This document shows positions 7,684 through 15,910 of a DNA stretch of 24,371 bases, piece after piece. The notes beneath the pieces are model-generated. The model was given only the letters and a program-made list of their open reading frames with translations. It searched no databases and had not been told where the DNA came from. The DNA is from an uncultured bacterium (GTDB lineage: Bacteria > Bacillota > Clostridia > Oscillospirales > Oscillospiraceae), in NCBI GenBank assembly GCA_947364395.1, contig CANASS010000033.1:1-24371 (forward strand), read 5' to 3'. Within the stretch, counting starts at the first letter, position 1. The number at the start of each line of letters is the position of its first letter. Both the position numbers and the translations under genes were made by a program.

Positions 7684-8136
7684 TCAGATCAGCTCGGTGG
7701 TCCAGTTGGCCGCCTGGATGGAATTGTCCAGCAGCCGCAGTTCCCGGGCGAGGGCGTCCGCCTCTTTTTGCACCTGGGGCACGCTGACCGCGCTGAGCAC
7801 CTTAATTTCAGTATGGGTGGCGCGGCGGGCCAGCTGGCTGGCATTATAGGACAGGTCACGGTAAGCGCTGAGCTTCAGCTTCAGCGCGTCCCGCCGGGCC
7901 AGCAGCGCGGTGAGGCTGTCGCCGTCCACCAGGGTGCGGCAGTTGGTCAGGTTGATCCGGGTGATGAGCGCTTCCAGGTTCTGGACGCAGCCATCCAGTT
8001 CGGCCAGCAGTTCCTGGGGGTCCTCGGCAGGGGACTCTCCCTCTTGGACAACGGCGTTATTGCTCAGCCGCTGCTGGAGCTGCTGGATGCGGCGGTTCAG
8101 GTCCGCCCGCTCCTGTAAGGCCTCCGCTAATTTCAT
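7684..8136 (-). CDS. DIP1984-family protein, function unknown
   Basis: 150 residues from the ATG at 8136, beginning MKLAEALQERADLNRRIQQL. I prefer this start to one 12 codons earlier because AAAGGAGGAG lies 8 bases upstream of it. The protein is almost all helical, with Leu/Ala/Arg heptads at the N-terminus. It carries family-typical segments such as RINLTNCRTLVDGDSLTALL (residues 79-98) and a late YRDLSYNAS. No catalytic motif is evident. It is the last gene of the activase/dehydratase operon, with its ribosome binding site overlapping the stop codon of the preceding gene (16-base gap), so it is probably translationally coupled. Confidence 0.78.
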   Translation of the reverse strand: MKLAEALQERADLNRRIQQLQQRLSNNAVVQEGESPAEDPQELLAELDGCVQNLEALITRINLTNCRTLVDGDSLTALLARRDALKLKLSAYRDLSYNASQLARRATHTEIKVLSAVSVPQVQKEADALARELRLLDNSIQAANWTTELI

Positions 8137-8152
8137 GACGGGTGCTCCTCCT

Positions 8153-9445
8153 TTACACACTTGTGCCTGCAAGCTCTTTCTCCTGCTTGGCCAGGGCCTT
8201 GGCGTTGGCCAGCATCAGCTTGATCCGATTCTCCTGGTTGATTTTGGTGGCTCCGGGGTCGTAGTCGATGGCCACGATGTTGGAGCTGGGATAGTCGTCC
8301 TTCAGCTTGCGGATCATGCCCTTGCCCACGATGTGGTTGGGCAGGCAGCCGAAGGGCTGGGTACACACGATGTTGGGCACGCCGGAGTGGATGAGCTCCA
8401 GCATTTCGCCGGTGAGCAGCCAGCCCTCGCCCATTTTGTTGCCGTCCCCCAGGTAGCCCTGGACCAGCTGGTGCATGTTCTCAAAGGCGCCGGGGGCCCG
8501 GAAACGGGTCTTTTTCAGGGCGGCGATCATGTCCCGCTGGCAGGCCTCGACATAGCCCTTGAAGATCTGGCAGAATTTCTTTTTTGCCCAGGGCCCGCCG
8601 TAGATGTTCACGTCCACCTCCCGGTTGAAGATCTTGAAGATCATGAAGTCGGTGAGGCCGGGGACCACCGGCTCCGCCCCCTCGGAGAGGAGGAAGTCCT
8701 CCAGATTGTTGTTGCCCAGGGGGGAGAACTTGACGTAAATTTCCCCCACCACGCCCACCCGGACCTTTTCCTCCTGGGAGACGGGAATGGCGGCAAAGTC
8801 GGCCAGGATGGCGTCGAAATTATCCCGCATCTGCTTCCGGCTCATGCCCTTTCCCGCCTGGAAGCCGTCGATAAGCGTTTTCTGCCAGCGGTCCAGCATA
8901 CCGTCGGTATCGCCGGGGGTCAGCTCATAGGGACGGACCTGGTTGGCGGCGTTTACCAGCAGGTCGCCGTACAGCATGGCGTAAATCAGCTTGCGCACCA
9001 GGGGCAGGGTGAGGGAGAAGCCGGGATTCTTCTCCAGCCCGGACAGGTTCACCGAGATGACGGGGACGAACTCCAGCCCCGCCTTTTCCAGGGCCTTGCG
9101 CAGCAGGTGGATGTAGTTGGACGCCCGGCAGCCGCCCCCGGTCTGGGTGATGAACAACGCCACCTTGTGGGGGTCGTAGCCCCCGTGCTTGATGGCGTCG
9201 ATGAGCTGGCCGATGACCAGCAGGGCGGGGTAGCAGGTGTCGTTGTGGACGTACTTCAGGCCCTCGTCCACGATGCCCCGGTGGTTGGTGGTGAGCATAT
9301 CCACCTTGTAGCCCTCCAGGACGAGGAGCTGGCGGAACATGCCGAAGTGGACGGGGAGCATCTGGGGCATGAGGATGGTGTATTCCTCCTTCATTTCCTT
9401 GGTGAACAAAAGCCGCCCGTCCTTGTCGTATTTCAGCTCTGCCAT
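8153..9445 (-). CDS. 2-hydroxyacyl-CoA dehydratase (HgdB/FldB-like) family protein
   Basis: 430 residues. It resembles the dehydratase-like C-terminal part of the long (about 1400 residue) activase/dehydratase fusion proteins of Clostridia. Conserved cysteine segments are visible: NDTCYPALLVIGQ (68-80), TQTGGGCRASNYIHLL (about 100-115) and a late VCTQPFGCLPNHIVGKG. These would be cluster-binding or structural positions. ATG at 9445 with AAAGGAG 8 bases upstream. It lies in one operon with the ATPase activase (10261-13194), but a GNAT gene sits between them. The physiological substrate is unknown; fused homologues are usually annotated only as activase-related, so a true 2-hydroxyacyl-CoA substrate should not be assumed. 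Confidence 0.82.
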   Translation of the reverse strand: MAELKYDKDGRLLFTKEMKEEYTILMPQMLPVHFGMFRQLLVLEGYKVDMLTTNHRGIVDEGLKYVHNDTCYPALLVIGQLIDAIKHGGYDPHKVALFITQTGGGCRASNYIHLLRKALEKAGLEFVPVISVNLSGLEKNPGFSLTLPLVRKLIYAMLYGDLLVNAANQVRPYELTPGDTDGMLDRWQKTLIDGFQAGKGMSRKQMRDNFDAILADFAAIPVSQEEKVRVGVVGEIYVKFSPLGNNNLEDFLLSEGAEPVVPGLTDFMIFKIFNREVDVNIYGGPWAKKKFCQIFKGYVEACQRDMIAALKKTRFRAPGAFENMHQLVQGYLGDGNKMGEGWLLTGEMLELIHSGVPNIVCTQPFGCLPNHIVGKGMIRKLKDDYPSSNIVAIDYDPGATKINQENRIKLMLANAKALAKQEKELAGTSV

Positions 9446-9471
9446 GGGTGAGACTCCTTTCGTAGGGAAAA

Positions 9472-10209
9472 TCAGTCGCAGGAAAGCCAGTGGAGCGTTC
9501 CGCTTGAGATGGTCATGCCCAAAGAGCGCTGAAGGGCCAGAGAGGGGGCGTTATCCGTTAAAACCTGCCCAAAGGGGATGTGGCACAGGGAGAGCTCCAG
9601 GCGAATCATGTACCGCTCCAGCGCTGTGGCGAAGCCCTGGCGGCGGTACTGGGGCAGTATTTCCAAAAGGCCGATGGAGCCTTCAGTGTGGCGGCCCGCG
9701 AAGCCAACCATGACGCCGTTCAGGAAGCCGCCGAACAGCTGGCCCCGCTCCAGAAGGGAGCGGAGGTAATCCTCCCCTTCCAATTGGTAGTGGGCGGCCA
9801 CCTGGGGGAGGCCGCTCACGTCCAGCTGCCGGATGGCGAGGCCGCAGTCTTGGAAAACGGGGGGCTGGGTGCGCAGATAGGCGGCCTGATAGCTGGCCCC
9901 CTCCAAAAACAGGGTGGCGCCGAAGCGCTCTTTCAGCAGCGGGACGCAGAAATCCTCATGGGCGGCCAGCAGGAAGCCACCGCCGGAGGGGAGGAGACCG
10001 CAGAGGCGTTGGGCCTCCTCCAGACCGGCGCAGCACATCAGGTAGGTGTGAAAGCCGTCCGGCTGCTCAGGGCTGGGTACGTCCACCAGGGCGGCGGAGG
10101 GGGAGGCGTAGAGCACGGTTCCAATGCCCCGACGCACCGCCTCGGTCATATCAATGTAGCGCACCGGGTCCCGGTCAAAAAGCTCCTGGCAGATGGACAG
10201 ATCAAACAT
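9472..10209 (-). CDS. GNAT-family acetyltransferase (two-part, FR47-like C-terminus)
   Basis: 245 residues. The C-terminal half is a GNAT fold, with the acetyl-CoA motif in ILPQYRRQGFATALERYMI (about 186-204) and a late segment DNAPSLALQRSLGM typical of the family. The N-terminal half (about 1-125) resembles the degenerate GNAT-like N-domain seen in two-domain members. ATG at 10209 with AAAGGAG 8 bases upstream. It lies inside the activase/dehydratase operon, 51 bases after the activase and 26 bases before the dehydratase-like gene. Substrate unknown. Confidence 0.8.
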   Translation of the reverse strand: MFDLSICQELFDRDPVRYIDMTEAVRRGIGTVLYASPSAALVDVPSPEQPDGFHTYLMCCAGLEEAQRLCGLLPSGGGFLLAAHEDFCVPLLKERFGATLFLEGASYQAAYLRTQPPVFQDCGLAIRQLDVSGLPQVAAHYQLEGEDYLRSLLERGQLFGGFLNGVMVGFAGRHTEGSIGLLEILPQYRRQGFATALERYMIRLELSLCHIPFGQVLTDNAPSLALQRSLGMTISSGTLHWLSCD

Positions 10210-10260
10210 AGAACAGGCTCCTTTGTCGTGTTTTCGCGCTCCGGCTGGGGCAAAACCCGC

Positions 10261-13194
10261 CTACCGCCGCGCTCGCTCTTCCATGGCGGCCATCAGGGAG
10301 CGCACCCGGATTTTCACCGCCCCCAGATTGCTGATGTCGTCAATTTTGAGCTGGGTGTAGAGCTTGCCTCCCTGCTCCAAAATGGAGCGCATCTCGTCGC
10401 CGGTGATGGCGTCGGTGCCGCATCCGAAGCTCACCAGCTGCACCAGCTCCATATCCGGCTGCTGGCAGACATACCGGGCGGCGTTGTACATGCGGGCCTG
10501 GAAGGTCCACTGGTTGAGCACCTTCCGGGGGGCGTACTCCTCGTGAAAGGCCACCGCGTCCTCGCTCACCAGCACGAAGCCAAAGGAGGTAATCAGACTG
10601 TTGATGCCGTGGTTGATCTCCGGGTCGATGTGGTAGGGACGGCCCGCCAGCACGATAATGGGCAGGCCCTGGGCCCTGGCTTGATCGATATACTGGCGGC
10701 CCGTGCGGTGGACATCCTCCTTGTAGCGGTCATAGGCCTGGTAGGCGGCCCGGATGGCGTTGACGGCCTCCTTCCGGGGGATGCCGAAGGTGTCGGCGAA
10801 CCACTGGGAGCCGATGCGCTCATAGTCCTTCTGACGGTGAAGCCCGGCGTAGGGGTTGAGGAACCGGGTCTTTTTCAGATCGGGCATGTTGGCGGCCAGC
10901 AGCTCGGGGTAGTAGGCCACCACAGGGCAGTTGTAGTTGTTGTCCGCCGACTTCTCATCAAAATTGTAGGACATGCAGGGGTAGAAGATGGCGTCCACCC
11001 CCGCCTCCACCAGGGCCTCCACGTGGCCGTGGAGCAGCTTGGCGGGGTAGCACACCGTGTCCGACGGGATGGTGCGCTGTCCCTTGATGTACAGCTTCCG
11101 GGAGGACTCGGGGGAGAGCACCACCTCAAAATTGAGCCGGGTGAACAGCTCGAACCAGAAGGGCAGGTTTTCGTACATGTTGAGGCCGAAGGGCAGGCCG
11201 ACGCGGCCCCGGGAGCCGTCCCCAAAGCCCTTGCCCTCCATGGCCCGGAGCTTCTGATACTTGTATTGGTACAGGTCGGGCAGCTTGGCGTTTTCCCTGC
11301 CCAGAGGCCGGGAACAGCGGTTGCCCGAGATGAACCGCCGCCCGCCGTCGAAGCTGTTGACAGTGAGGGAACAGTGGTTGGTGCACAGGCTGCAGGTGAC
11401 GGGTTTGGCGGCGTGGGTAAAGGACTGTAACGCGGTTTCACTTAGCAGACCGGATGTTTCCAGCTTCAGGTCCCGGGCGGACAGGGCGGCCCCGAAGGCC
11501 CCCATGATGCCCGCGATGGTGGGGCGGGTGACTTCCCGGCCCAGCTCCTGCTCGAAGGCCCGGAGCACCGCGTCGTTGAGGAAGGTGCCTCCTTGGACCA
11601 CGATGTGCCGTCCCAAATCGTCGGCGCTGGCGGCCCGGATGACCTTGTAGATGGCGTTTTTCACGATGGAGATGCTCAGGCCCGCGCTGATGTCCTCTAC
11701 GGAGGCCCCGTCCTTCTGGGCCTGCTTGACGGAGGAGTTCATGAACACGGTGCACCGGGAGCCCAGGTTCACCGGCTTCTGGGTAAAGAGGCCCAGCTTG
11801 GCAAAGTCGGCGATGCCATAGCCCAGGGCCTTGGCAAAGGTCTCGATGAAGGAGCCGCAGCCGGAGGAGCAGGCCTCGTTGAGCATGATGGAGTCCACGG
11901 CCCCGCCGCGGATTTTGAAGCACTTCATGTCCTGGCCGCCGATGTCGATGATGAAATCCACGTCGGGGTTGAAGTGGGCGGCGGCGCGGTAGTGGGCCAC
12001 CGTCTCCACCAGCCCCAGGTCGCAGGAAAAGGCGTTTTTGATGAGATCCTCGCCGTAGCCGGTGACGGCGGAGCCCTTGATTTTGACGCGGTCCCCGCAC
12101 AGCTTGTAAATCTCCTTCAGCTGTTCCAGGGCGATGGCCACAGGATTGCCCTGGTTGGAGTGGTAATAGGTGTACAGCAGCCCGCCGTCCGGGGAGATGA
12201 GCACGATTTTGGTGGTGGTGGAGCCCGCGTCAATGCCCAGGTAGGCGTCGCCGGCGTATGTGCCGATGTCCAGCCGGGGCGGGGCGGAGGCGTTGTGCCG
12301 GGCGGTAAAGGCGTCGTAGTCCGCCTGATTTTCAAACAGCGGGGGCATGGCGTCCACCACCGACGTGGCCTCCCGGCTCTCATCCAGCAGGCGCAGCAGG
12401 TGGTCGAAGGGCTTTGCCTCGTAGTCGGAGGCGCACAGCGCCGCCCCCATGGCGGCGAAGCAGTCGCCGTCCTCGGGGAATATGGCGTGGTCCCCGTCCA
12501 ATTGCAGGGTGTCCACAAATCGTTCCCGGAGCCCCATGAGGAAGTGGAGGGGCCCGCCCAGAAACACGATCTTTCCTTTCAGCTCCCGGCCCTGGGTGAG
12601 TCCGGCCACCGTCTGGTCCACCACCGCCTGGAAGATGGAGGCGGCCACGTCCTCCTTGCGCCCGCCCTGGTTCAGGATGGGCTGGATGTCGCTCTTGGCG
12701 AACACGCCGCACCGGGAGGCGATGGGATAGATTTTCTCATGCTTGAGGGACAGCTGGTCCAGTTCGCTGACGGCGACGTTCATCAACGTGGCCATCTGGT
12801 CGATGAAAGCCCCGGTGCCCCCGGCGCAGGAGCCGTTCATCCGCTCCTCCAGCGCCCCGCCGAAGAAGATGATTTTGGCGTCCTCGCCGCCCAGCTCGAT
12901 GACGGCGTCTGTGTCCGGGATATAGGTGTTCACCGCCGCGGCGGTGGCGTATACCTCCTGCACAAAGTCCAGACCCGCCGCCTTGGAAACGCCCAGCCCG
13001 GCGGAGCCGGTGACCACCAGGCGCACATCCTGGCCTTTGAGCATGTCCGCGATGGAGCGCAGAGTCTCACAGGCCCGCTCCCGGGCTTTGGAATAGTGCC
13101 GTTCGTAGGAGCGGAACAGCAGCTTGTTATCTTCGTCCAGCACCACCACCTTGACGGTGGTGGAGCCGATATCAATACCAACGCGCAGAATCAT
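10261..13194 (-). CDS. Acyl-CoA dehydratase activase, tandem BadF/BadG/BcrA/BcrD ATPase domains plus DUF2229-type domain
   Basis: 977 residues from the ATG at 13194. AGGAGG lies 6 bases upstream of this start, so a start 9 codons earlier is less likely. Two ASKHA ATPase domains follow each other, each starting with a phosphate-binding motif: GIDIGSTTVKVV near residue 5 and GIDAGSTTTKIV near residue 325. Each has the paired cysteines that in HgdC-type activators bind one [4Fe-4S] cluster between two subunits: GSCAGGTGAF with SRCGVFAKSD in the first, EACSSGCGSF with SRCTVFMNSS in the second. The C-terminal third begins with a cysteine cluster (CSLCTNHCSL) and continues with a dehydratase-like fold. 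By family knowledge it would use ATP to push electrons to a dehydratase partner, here probably the protein at 8153-9445. First gene of a four-gene operon. Confidence 0.88.
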   Translation of the reverse strand: MILRVGIDIGSTTVKVVVLDEDNKLLFRSYERHYSKARERACETLRSIADMLKGQDVRLVVTGSAGLGVSKAAGLDFVQEVYATAAAVNTYIPDTDAVIELGGEDAKIIFFGGALEERMNGSCAGGTGAFIDQMATLMNVAVSELDQLSLKHEKIYPIASRCGVFAKSDIQPILNQGGRKEDVAASIFQAVVDQTVAGLTQGRELKGKIVFLGGPLHFLMGLRERFVDTLQLDGDHAIFPEDGDCFAAMGAALCASDYEAKPFDHLLRLLDESREATSVVDAMPPLFENQADYDAFTARHNASAPPRLDIGTYAGDAYLGIDAGSTTTKIVLISPDGGLLYTYYHSNQGNPVAIALEQLKEIYKLCGDRVKIKGSAVTGYGEDLIKNAFSCDLGLVETVAHYRAAAHFNPDVDFIIDIGGQDMKCFKIRGGAVDSIMLNEACSSGCGSFIETFAKALGYGIADFAKLGLFTQKPVNLGSRCTVFMNSSVKQAQKDGASVEDISAGLSISIVKNAIYKVIRAASADDLGRHIVVQGGTFLNDAVLRAFEQELGREVTRPTIAGIMGAFGAALSARDLKLETSGLLSETALQSFTHAAKPVTCSLCTNHCSLTVNSFDGGRRFISGNRCSRPLGRENAKLPDLYQYKYQKLRAMEGKGFGDGSRGRVGLPFGLNMYENLPFWFELFTRLNFEVVLSPESSRKLYIKGQRTIPSDTVCYPAKLLHGHVEALVEAGVDAIFYPCMSYNFDEKSADNNYNCPVVAYYPELLAANMPDLKKTRFLNPYAGLHRQKDYERIGSQWFADTFGIPRKEAVNAIRAAYQAYDRYKEDVHRTGRQYIDQARAQGLPIIVLAGRPYHIDPEINHGINSLITSFGFVLVSEDAVAFHEEYAPRKVLNQWTFQARMYNAARYVCQQPDMELVQLVSFGCGTDAITGDEMRSILEQGGKLYTQLKIDDISNLGAVKIRVRSLMAAMEERARR

Positions 13195-13241
13195 GGCTGT
13201 CCTCCTGATACATAGATCCACAATTCAAAAGTCTAGAGGAT

Positions 13242-13270
13242 ATTATAGCGAGTTGATATGCTTTTTTCAA
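13242..13270 (-). promoter_or_regulatory. Promoter of the activase/dehydratase operon
   Basis: Minus strand: TTGAAA (13270-13265), 17-base spacer, perfect TATAAT (13247-13242). It is followed by a leader of about 40 bases and AGGAGG before the ATG at 13194. It starts immediately after the asnB terminator. Confidence 0.9.
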
Positions 13271-13303
13271 TAGTATAGTTTGACGGTTTTTCCGCTTTTC
13301 GAC

Positions 13304-13340
13304 AAAAGAGGACCACTGTGAAAGGTCACAGTGGTCCTCT
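13304..13340 (-). terminator. Terminator downstream of asnB
   Basis: A 15-bp perfect stem (13307-13321 with 13326-13340) has a 4-base loop; on the minus strand it runs into TTTTGTC. It lies about 157 bases after the asnB stop codon. The gap 13341-13496 has no gene I can support but holds small hairpins, such as AAAGCGG/CCGCTTT near 13419-13434. Confidence 0.8.
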
Positions 13341-13496
13341 GGCTTTCTGCCGGATCGGGACGGCGCTGCCACGCTTCACCCATTCGCAGCGGGCGGATTT
13401 ACTGCGGCTGGGACGGAAAGCGGTCCCGCTTTGCGTGCCTTGAGCTTCTGTTTCCGCTTCGCTCCATCCGCGCCGCCCACGGCGGTTCAGCGCTTC

Positions 13497-15335
13497 CTAG
13501 CCGCATTTTTCCGGGAAATACACCTGATACCAGATGAGGAAGGACAGCACGGTGTAGAGCTTGCGGTGGGTCTTTTCCTGCCTGGAATAGTGCCGCTCCA
13601 GCAGGTCCAGCAGGTACTTCTGGTCGAAAAACTCCGCCACATAATCCTGAGAGATCAGATCCTTGGCCCAGTTGTAGTATTTTTCCTCCCGGAGCCAGGC
13701 GATGAAGGGGACGGGGAAGCCTTTTTTGTCCCGCTTCACCCAGTCGTCGGGGAGAAGGGGCACCGCGGCCATGCGCAGGGGATACTTGGTCATGGTCTTG
13801 CCCCGCATCTTCTGGGCGCTGGGGATGGCCCGGGCCACCTCCCACACCTCCCGGTCCAGGTAGGGCACCCGCAGCTCCAGGGAGTGGGCCATGGTCATCC
13901 GGTCCGCCTTGCGCAGGATGTCCAGGGGCTGCCACAGGTGCAGGTCCAGGTACTGCATCTTGGTCAGATCGTCCGCCCCCTCAATGGCCTCGAAATAGGG
14001 TTCGGTGACATCGTGCCAGGTGAGGGGGGAGCGGTAGGCGGGGGTGAGCACCCGTTCCGCCTCGTCGTTGTCGAAAATAAACGCCTGTCCCACAAAGGTC
14101 TCGTCGATGGGCTTGGCCGCCTTGGTGAGGAAGCCCTGGCCGTGGAACCGGGGCAGTCCGGCCACAGCTGTGGCCACCGCCTTCCGCAAGGCCAGGGGGG
14201 CCTTGCGGTACAGCCGGTAAGGTTTGGTGGTGTGGTAGGTGATATAGCCGCCGAACAGCTCGTCCGCCCCCTCGCCGGACAGCACCACCTTCACGTCCTG
14301 AGCCGCCAGCTGGGACAGGAAGTACAGCGGCACGGTGGACAGGTTGGCGTTGGGCTCATCGGCGTAGTACTGGATGGCGGGCAGGGCGTCGAAAAACTCC
14401 TCGGCGGAGATGGTTTTGGAAATGTTGCGCAGTCCCAGCTCCTGGCACAGGGCCTTGGCCTCCCCGGTCTCATCGAAGTCCTTGTTGGCGAAGCCCACGG
14501 AGTAGGTCTTGTCAGGCCGGGACAGGGCGGCGATGACGCTGGAGTCGATGCCGCCGGACAGGAAGGAGCCCACCTCCACGTCGCTGATCTGGTGGGCCTT
14601 CACCGACTCGGCGACCACCGCCCGGATCTGCTCCGCCCGCTGTTCCAGCGGCATGTTCTCCGGCGCGAAAGAGAAAGCGTGGTAGGAGGCGAACTGGGTA
14701 TGGCCGTCCCGGTGGAGGAAGCAGTGGCCGGGGAGGAGCCGGTACACTCCTTTGAAAAAGGACTGGTTGAGGGCGGAGTATTGGAAGGTGAGGTAGAGCT
14801 TCAGCGCGTCCGGATTGAGCTCCTTTTTGAAACCGGGGTGGGGCAGGAAGCTCTTGCACTCCGAGCCGAAAAAGAACAGCTCCCCCATCTGGGCGTAGTA
14901 AAAGGGCTTGATGCCGAAGGGGTCCCGAGCGCCGAACAGCTCCTGACGCTCTTTGTCCCAGATGACAAAGGCGAACATGCCCCGCAGCTTTTCCAGCACC
15001 GACCGCCCCCACTCCATGTAGCCGTGGAGCACCACCTCGGTGTCGCAGTCGGTGGCGAATTGATGGCCCTTGGCGGTCAGCTCCTCCCGCAGCTGGCGGA
15101 AGTTGTAGGTCTCCCCGTTGTAGGCGATGACGTACCGCCCGTCGGGGCTGACGATGGGCTGCTGCCCCTTTTCCAGGTCGATGATGGACAGCCGCCGGTG
15201 GGCGATGCCGCAGTGGGCGTCCACGTAGCGGCCCTCGCCGTCGGGGCCCCGGTGGCGGATCGCGTCCCCCATGGCGTGGAGCGCCTTCTCGTCAGGGGGG
15301 GCGGAGCGGGTCACAAAGCCGGTAAAACCGCACAT
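13497..15335 (-). CDS. asnB: Glutamine-hydrolysing asparagine synthetase
   Basis: 612 residues, normal for AsnB. It converts aspartate, glutamine and ATP to asparagine, glutamate, AMP and pyrophosphate. The start at 15335 gives MCGF, so Cys2 becomes the N-terminal nucleophile of the glutaminase domain; longer upstream reading would bury this residue and overlap the promoter. Glutaminase landmarks are RLSIID (48-53), YNGETYN (72-78) and the late RDPFGIKP (137-144). The synthetase domain has the ATP-binding PP-loop SGGIDSS (260-266), then LSGEGADELFGGY and RVPYLDREV. GGAGG lies 10 bases upstream. AsnB-like proteins can also amidate cell-wall or peptide substrates, and an isolated gene does not exclude that. 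It is divergent from the second BlaI/M56 operon. Confidence 0.94.
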   Translation of the reverse strand: MCGFTGFVTRSAPPDEKALHAMGDAIRHRGPDGEGRYVDAHCGIAHRRLSIIDLEKGQQPIVSPDGRYVIAYNGETYNFRQLREELTAKGHQFATDCDTEVVLHGYMEWGRSVLEKLRGMFAFVIWDKERQELFGARDPFGIKPFYYAQMGELFFFGSECKSFLPHPGFKKELNPDALKLYLTFQYSALNQSFFKGVYRLLPGHCFLHRDGHTQFASYHAFSFAPENMPLEQRAEQIRAVVAESVKAHQISDVEVGSFLSGGIDSSVIAALSRPDKTYSVGFANKDFDETGEAKALCQELGLRNISKTISAEEFFDALPAIQYYADEPNANLSTVPLYFLSQLAAQDVKVVLSGEGADELFGGYITYHTTKPYRLYRKAPLALRKAVATAVAGLPRFHGQGFLTKAAKPIDETFVGQAFIFDNDEAERVLTPAYRSPLTWHDVTEPYFEAIEGADDLTKMQYLDLHLWQPLDILRKADRMTMAHSLELRVPYLDREVWEVARAIPSAQKMRGKTMTKYPLRMAAVPLLPDDWVKRDKKGFPVPFIAWLREEKYYNWAKDLISQDYVAEFFDQKYLLDLLERHYSRQEKTHRKLYTVLSFLIWYQVYFPEKCG

Positions 15336-15387
15336 AGCAGAAAATCCTCCAGTTCGTCGGATATAAAAGCAAAAAGGACTGTTCTTT

Positions 15388-15416
15388 AGGATAAGGCTTT
15401 CCCGGGAAAATGTCAA
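15388..15416 (-). promoter_or_regulatory. Promoter of asnB
   Basis: Minus strand: TTGACA (15416-15411), 17-base spacer, TATCCT (15393-15388). It lies about 53 bases upstream of the ATG at 15335. It is back to back with the promoter at 15469-15497. Confidence 0.72.
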
Positions 15417-15468
15417 CAGCCGGGAGGAAAAATGTCCCTGGGGCCGGGCGGGGCGCGGAAAGTTTTTC

Positions 15469-15497
15469 TTGACAAAATGGTCTACGTGCTGTAAACT
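15469..15497 (+). promoter_or_regulatory. Promoter of the second BlaI/M56 operon
   Basis: TTGACA (15469-15474), 17-base spacer, TAAACT (15492-15497), about 43 bases before the ATG at 15540. Two dyads overlap it or follow it directly. Confidence 0.85.
15479..15496. promoter_or_regulatory. Candidate BlaI-type operator between -35 and -10
   Basis: GGTCTACGTGCTGTAAAC, with GGT-TAC and GTAAAC arms as in the other operators of this window. It covers most of the spacer and most of the -10 box, so binding would block polymerase. Confidence 0.5.
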
Positions 15498-15504
15498 AGA
15501 TGTA

Positions 15505-15522
15505 GGTTACAAGATGTAAACC
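15505..15522. promoter_or_regulatory. Candidate BlaI-type operator downstream of the -10 box
   Basis: GGTTACAAGATGTAAACC, a dyad with TTACA/TGTAA core. It sits at the predicted start of transcription, 26 bp centre to centre from the site at 15479-15496. Its reverse complement starts GGTTTAC, like the site at 6753-6770. Confidence 0.65.
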
Positions 15523-15539
15523 AGAGAGGAGGGATTGAT

Positions 15540-15899
15540 ATGACGCAGTACAGGCTGGGCGAGGTGGAGAGTGATTTTGCCTCCCTGATCTGGGACAACG
15601 AGCCGCTGCCCTCCAGCCGCCTGGTGGAGCTGTGCAGGGAGAGGCTGGACTGGAAGAAGTCCACCACCTACACCGTCCTGCGGCGGCTGTGCCAGAAGGG
15701 GATCTTTCAAAATGAGGGCGGGGTGGTGACGGCCCGCATCAGCCGGGAGGAGTTCGACGAGGGGCAGAGCCGGGCGTTTGTGGATCAGGCCTTCGACGGC
15801 TCACTGCCCAAGTTCCTGGCCGCCTTCACCAGCCGCCAAAAGCTGTCCGCCGAGGAGGTGGAGCAGCTTCAGCGGCTCATTGACCAAAATAGAGAATAG
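15540..15899 (+). CDS. BlaI/MecI/CopY-family transcriptional repressor
   Basis: 119 residues. Winged-helix segment EVESDFASLIWDNEPLPSS (8-26) is followed by recognition helix WKKSTTYTVLRRLCQKGIF (38-56) and a wing with VVTARIS. The C-terminal helices end with LSAEEVEQLQRLIDQN, the dimer region. GAGGAGGG lies about 6 bases before the ATG. It is followed after 11 bases by the M56 gene. Its sequence differs clearly from the repressor at 6345-6728, so this is not a recent duplicate. Two dyads at its own promoter suggest autorepression. Confidence 0.92.
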   Translation: MTQYRLGEVESDFASLIWDNEPLPSSRLVELCRERLDWKKSTTYTVLRRLCQKGIFQNEGGVVTARISREEFDEGQSRAFVDQAFDGSLPKFLAAFTSRQKLSAEEVEQLQRLIDQNRE

Positions 15900-15910
15900 G
15901 AGGCGATACC

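Noticed and set aside
8153..13194. Split dehydratase/activase as a frameshift or sequencing error
   Set aside because: Both parts have their own ribosome binding site and stop codon, and a complete 245-residue gene lies between them.
13431..15389. Long plus-strand open frame opposite asnB (and similar ones opposite the activase, both M56 genes, the permease and ppk1)
   Set aside because: These are antisense shadows caused by high GC at third codon positions. Their translations are low-complexity (rich in Gly, His, Val, Leu, Gln or Arg, Pro) with no domains, while the opposite strand encodes recognisable proteins.
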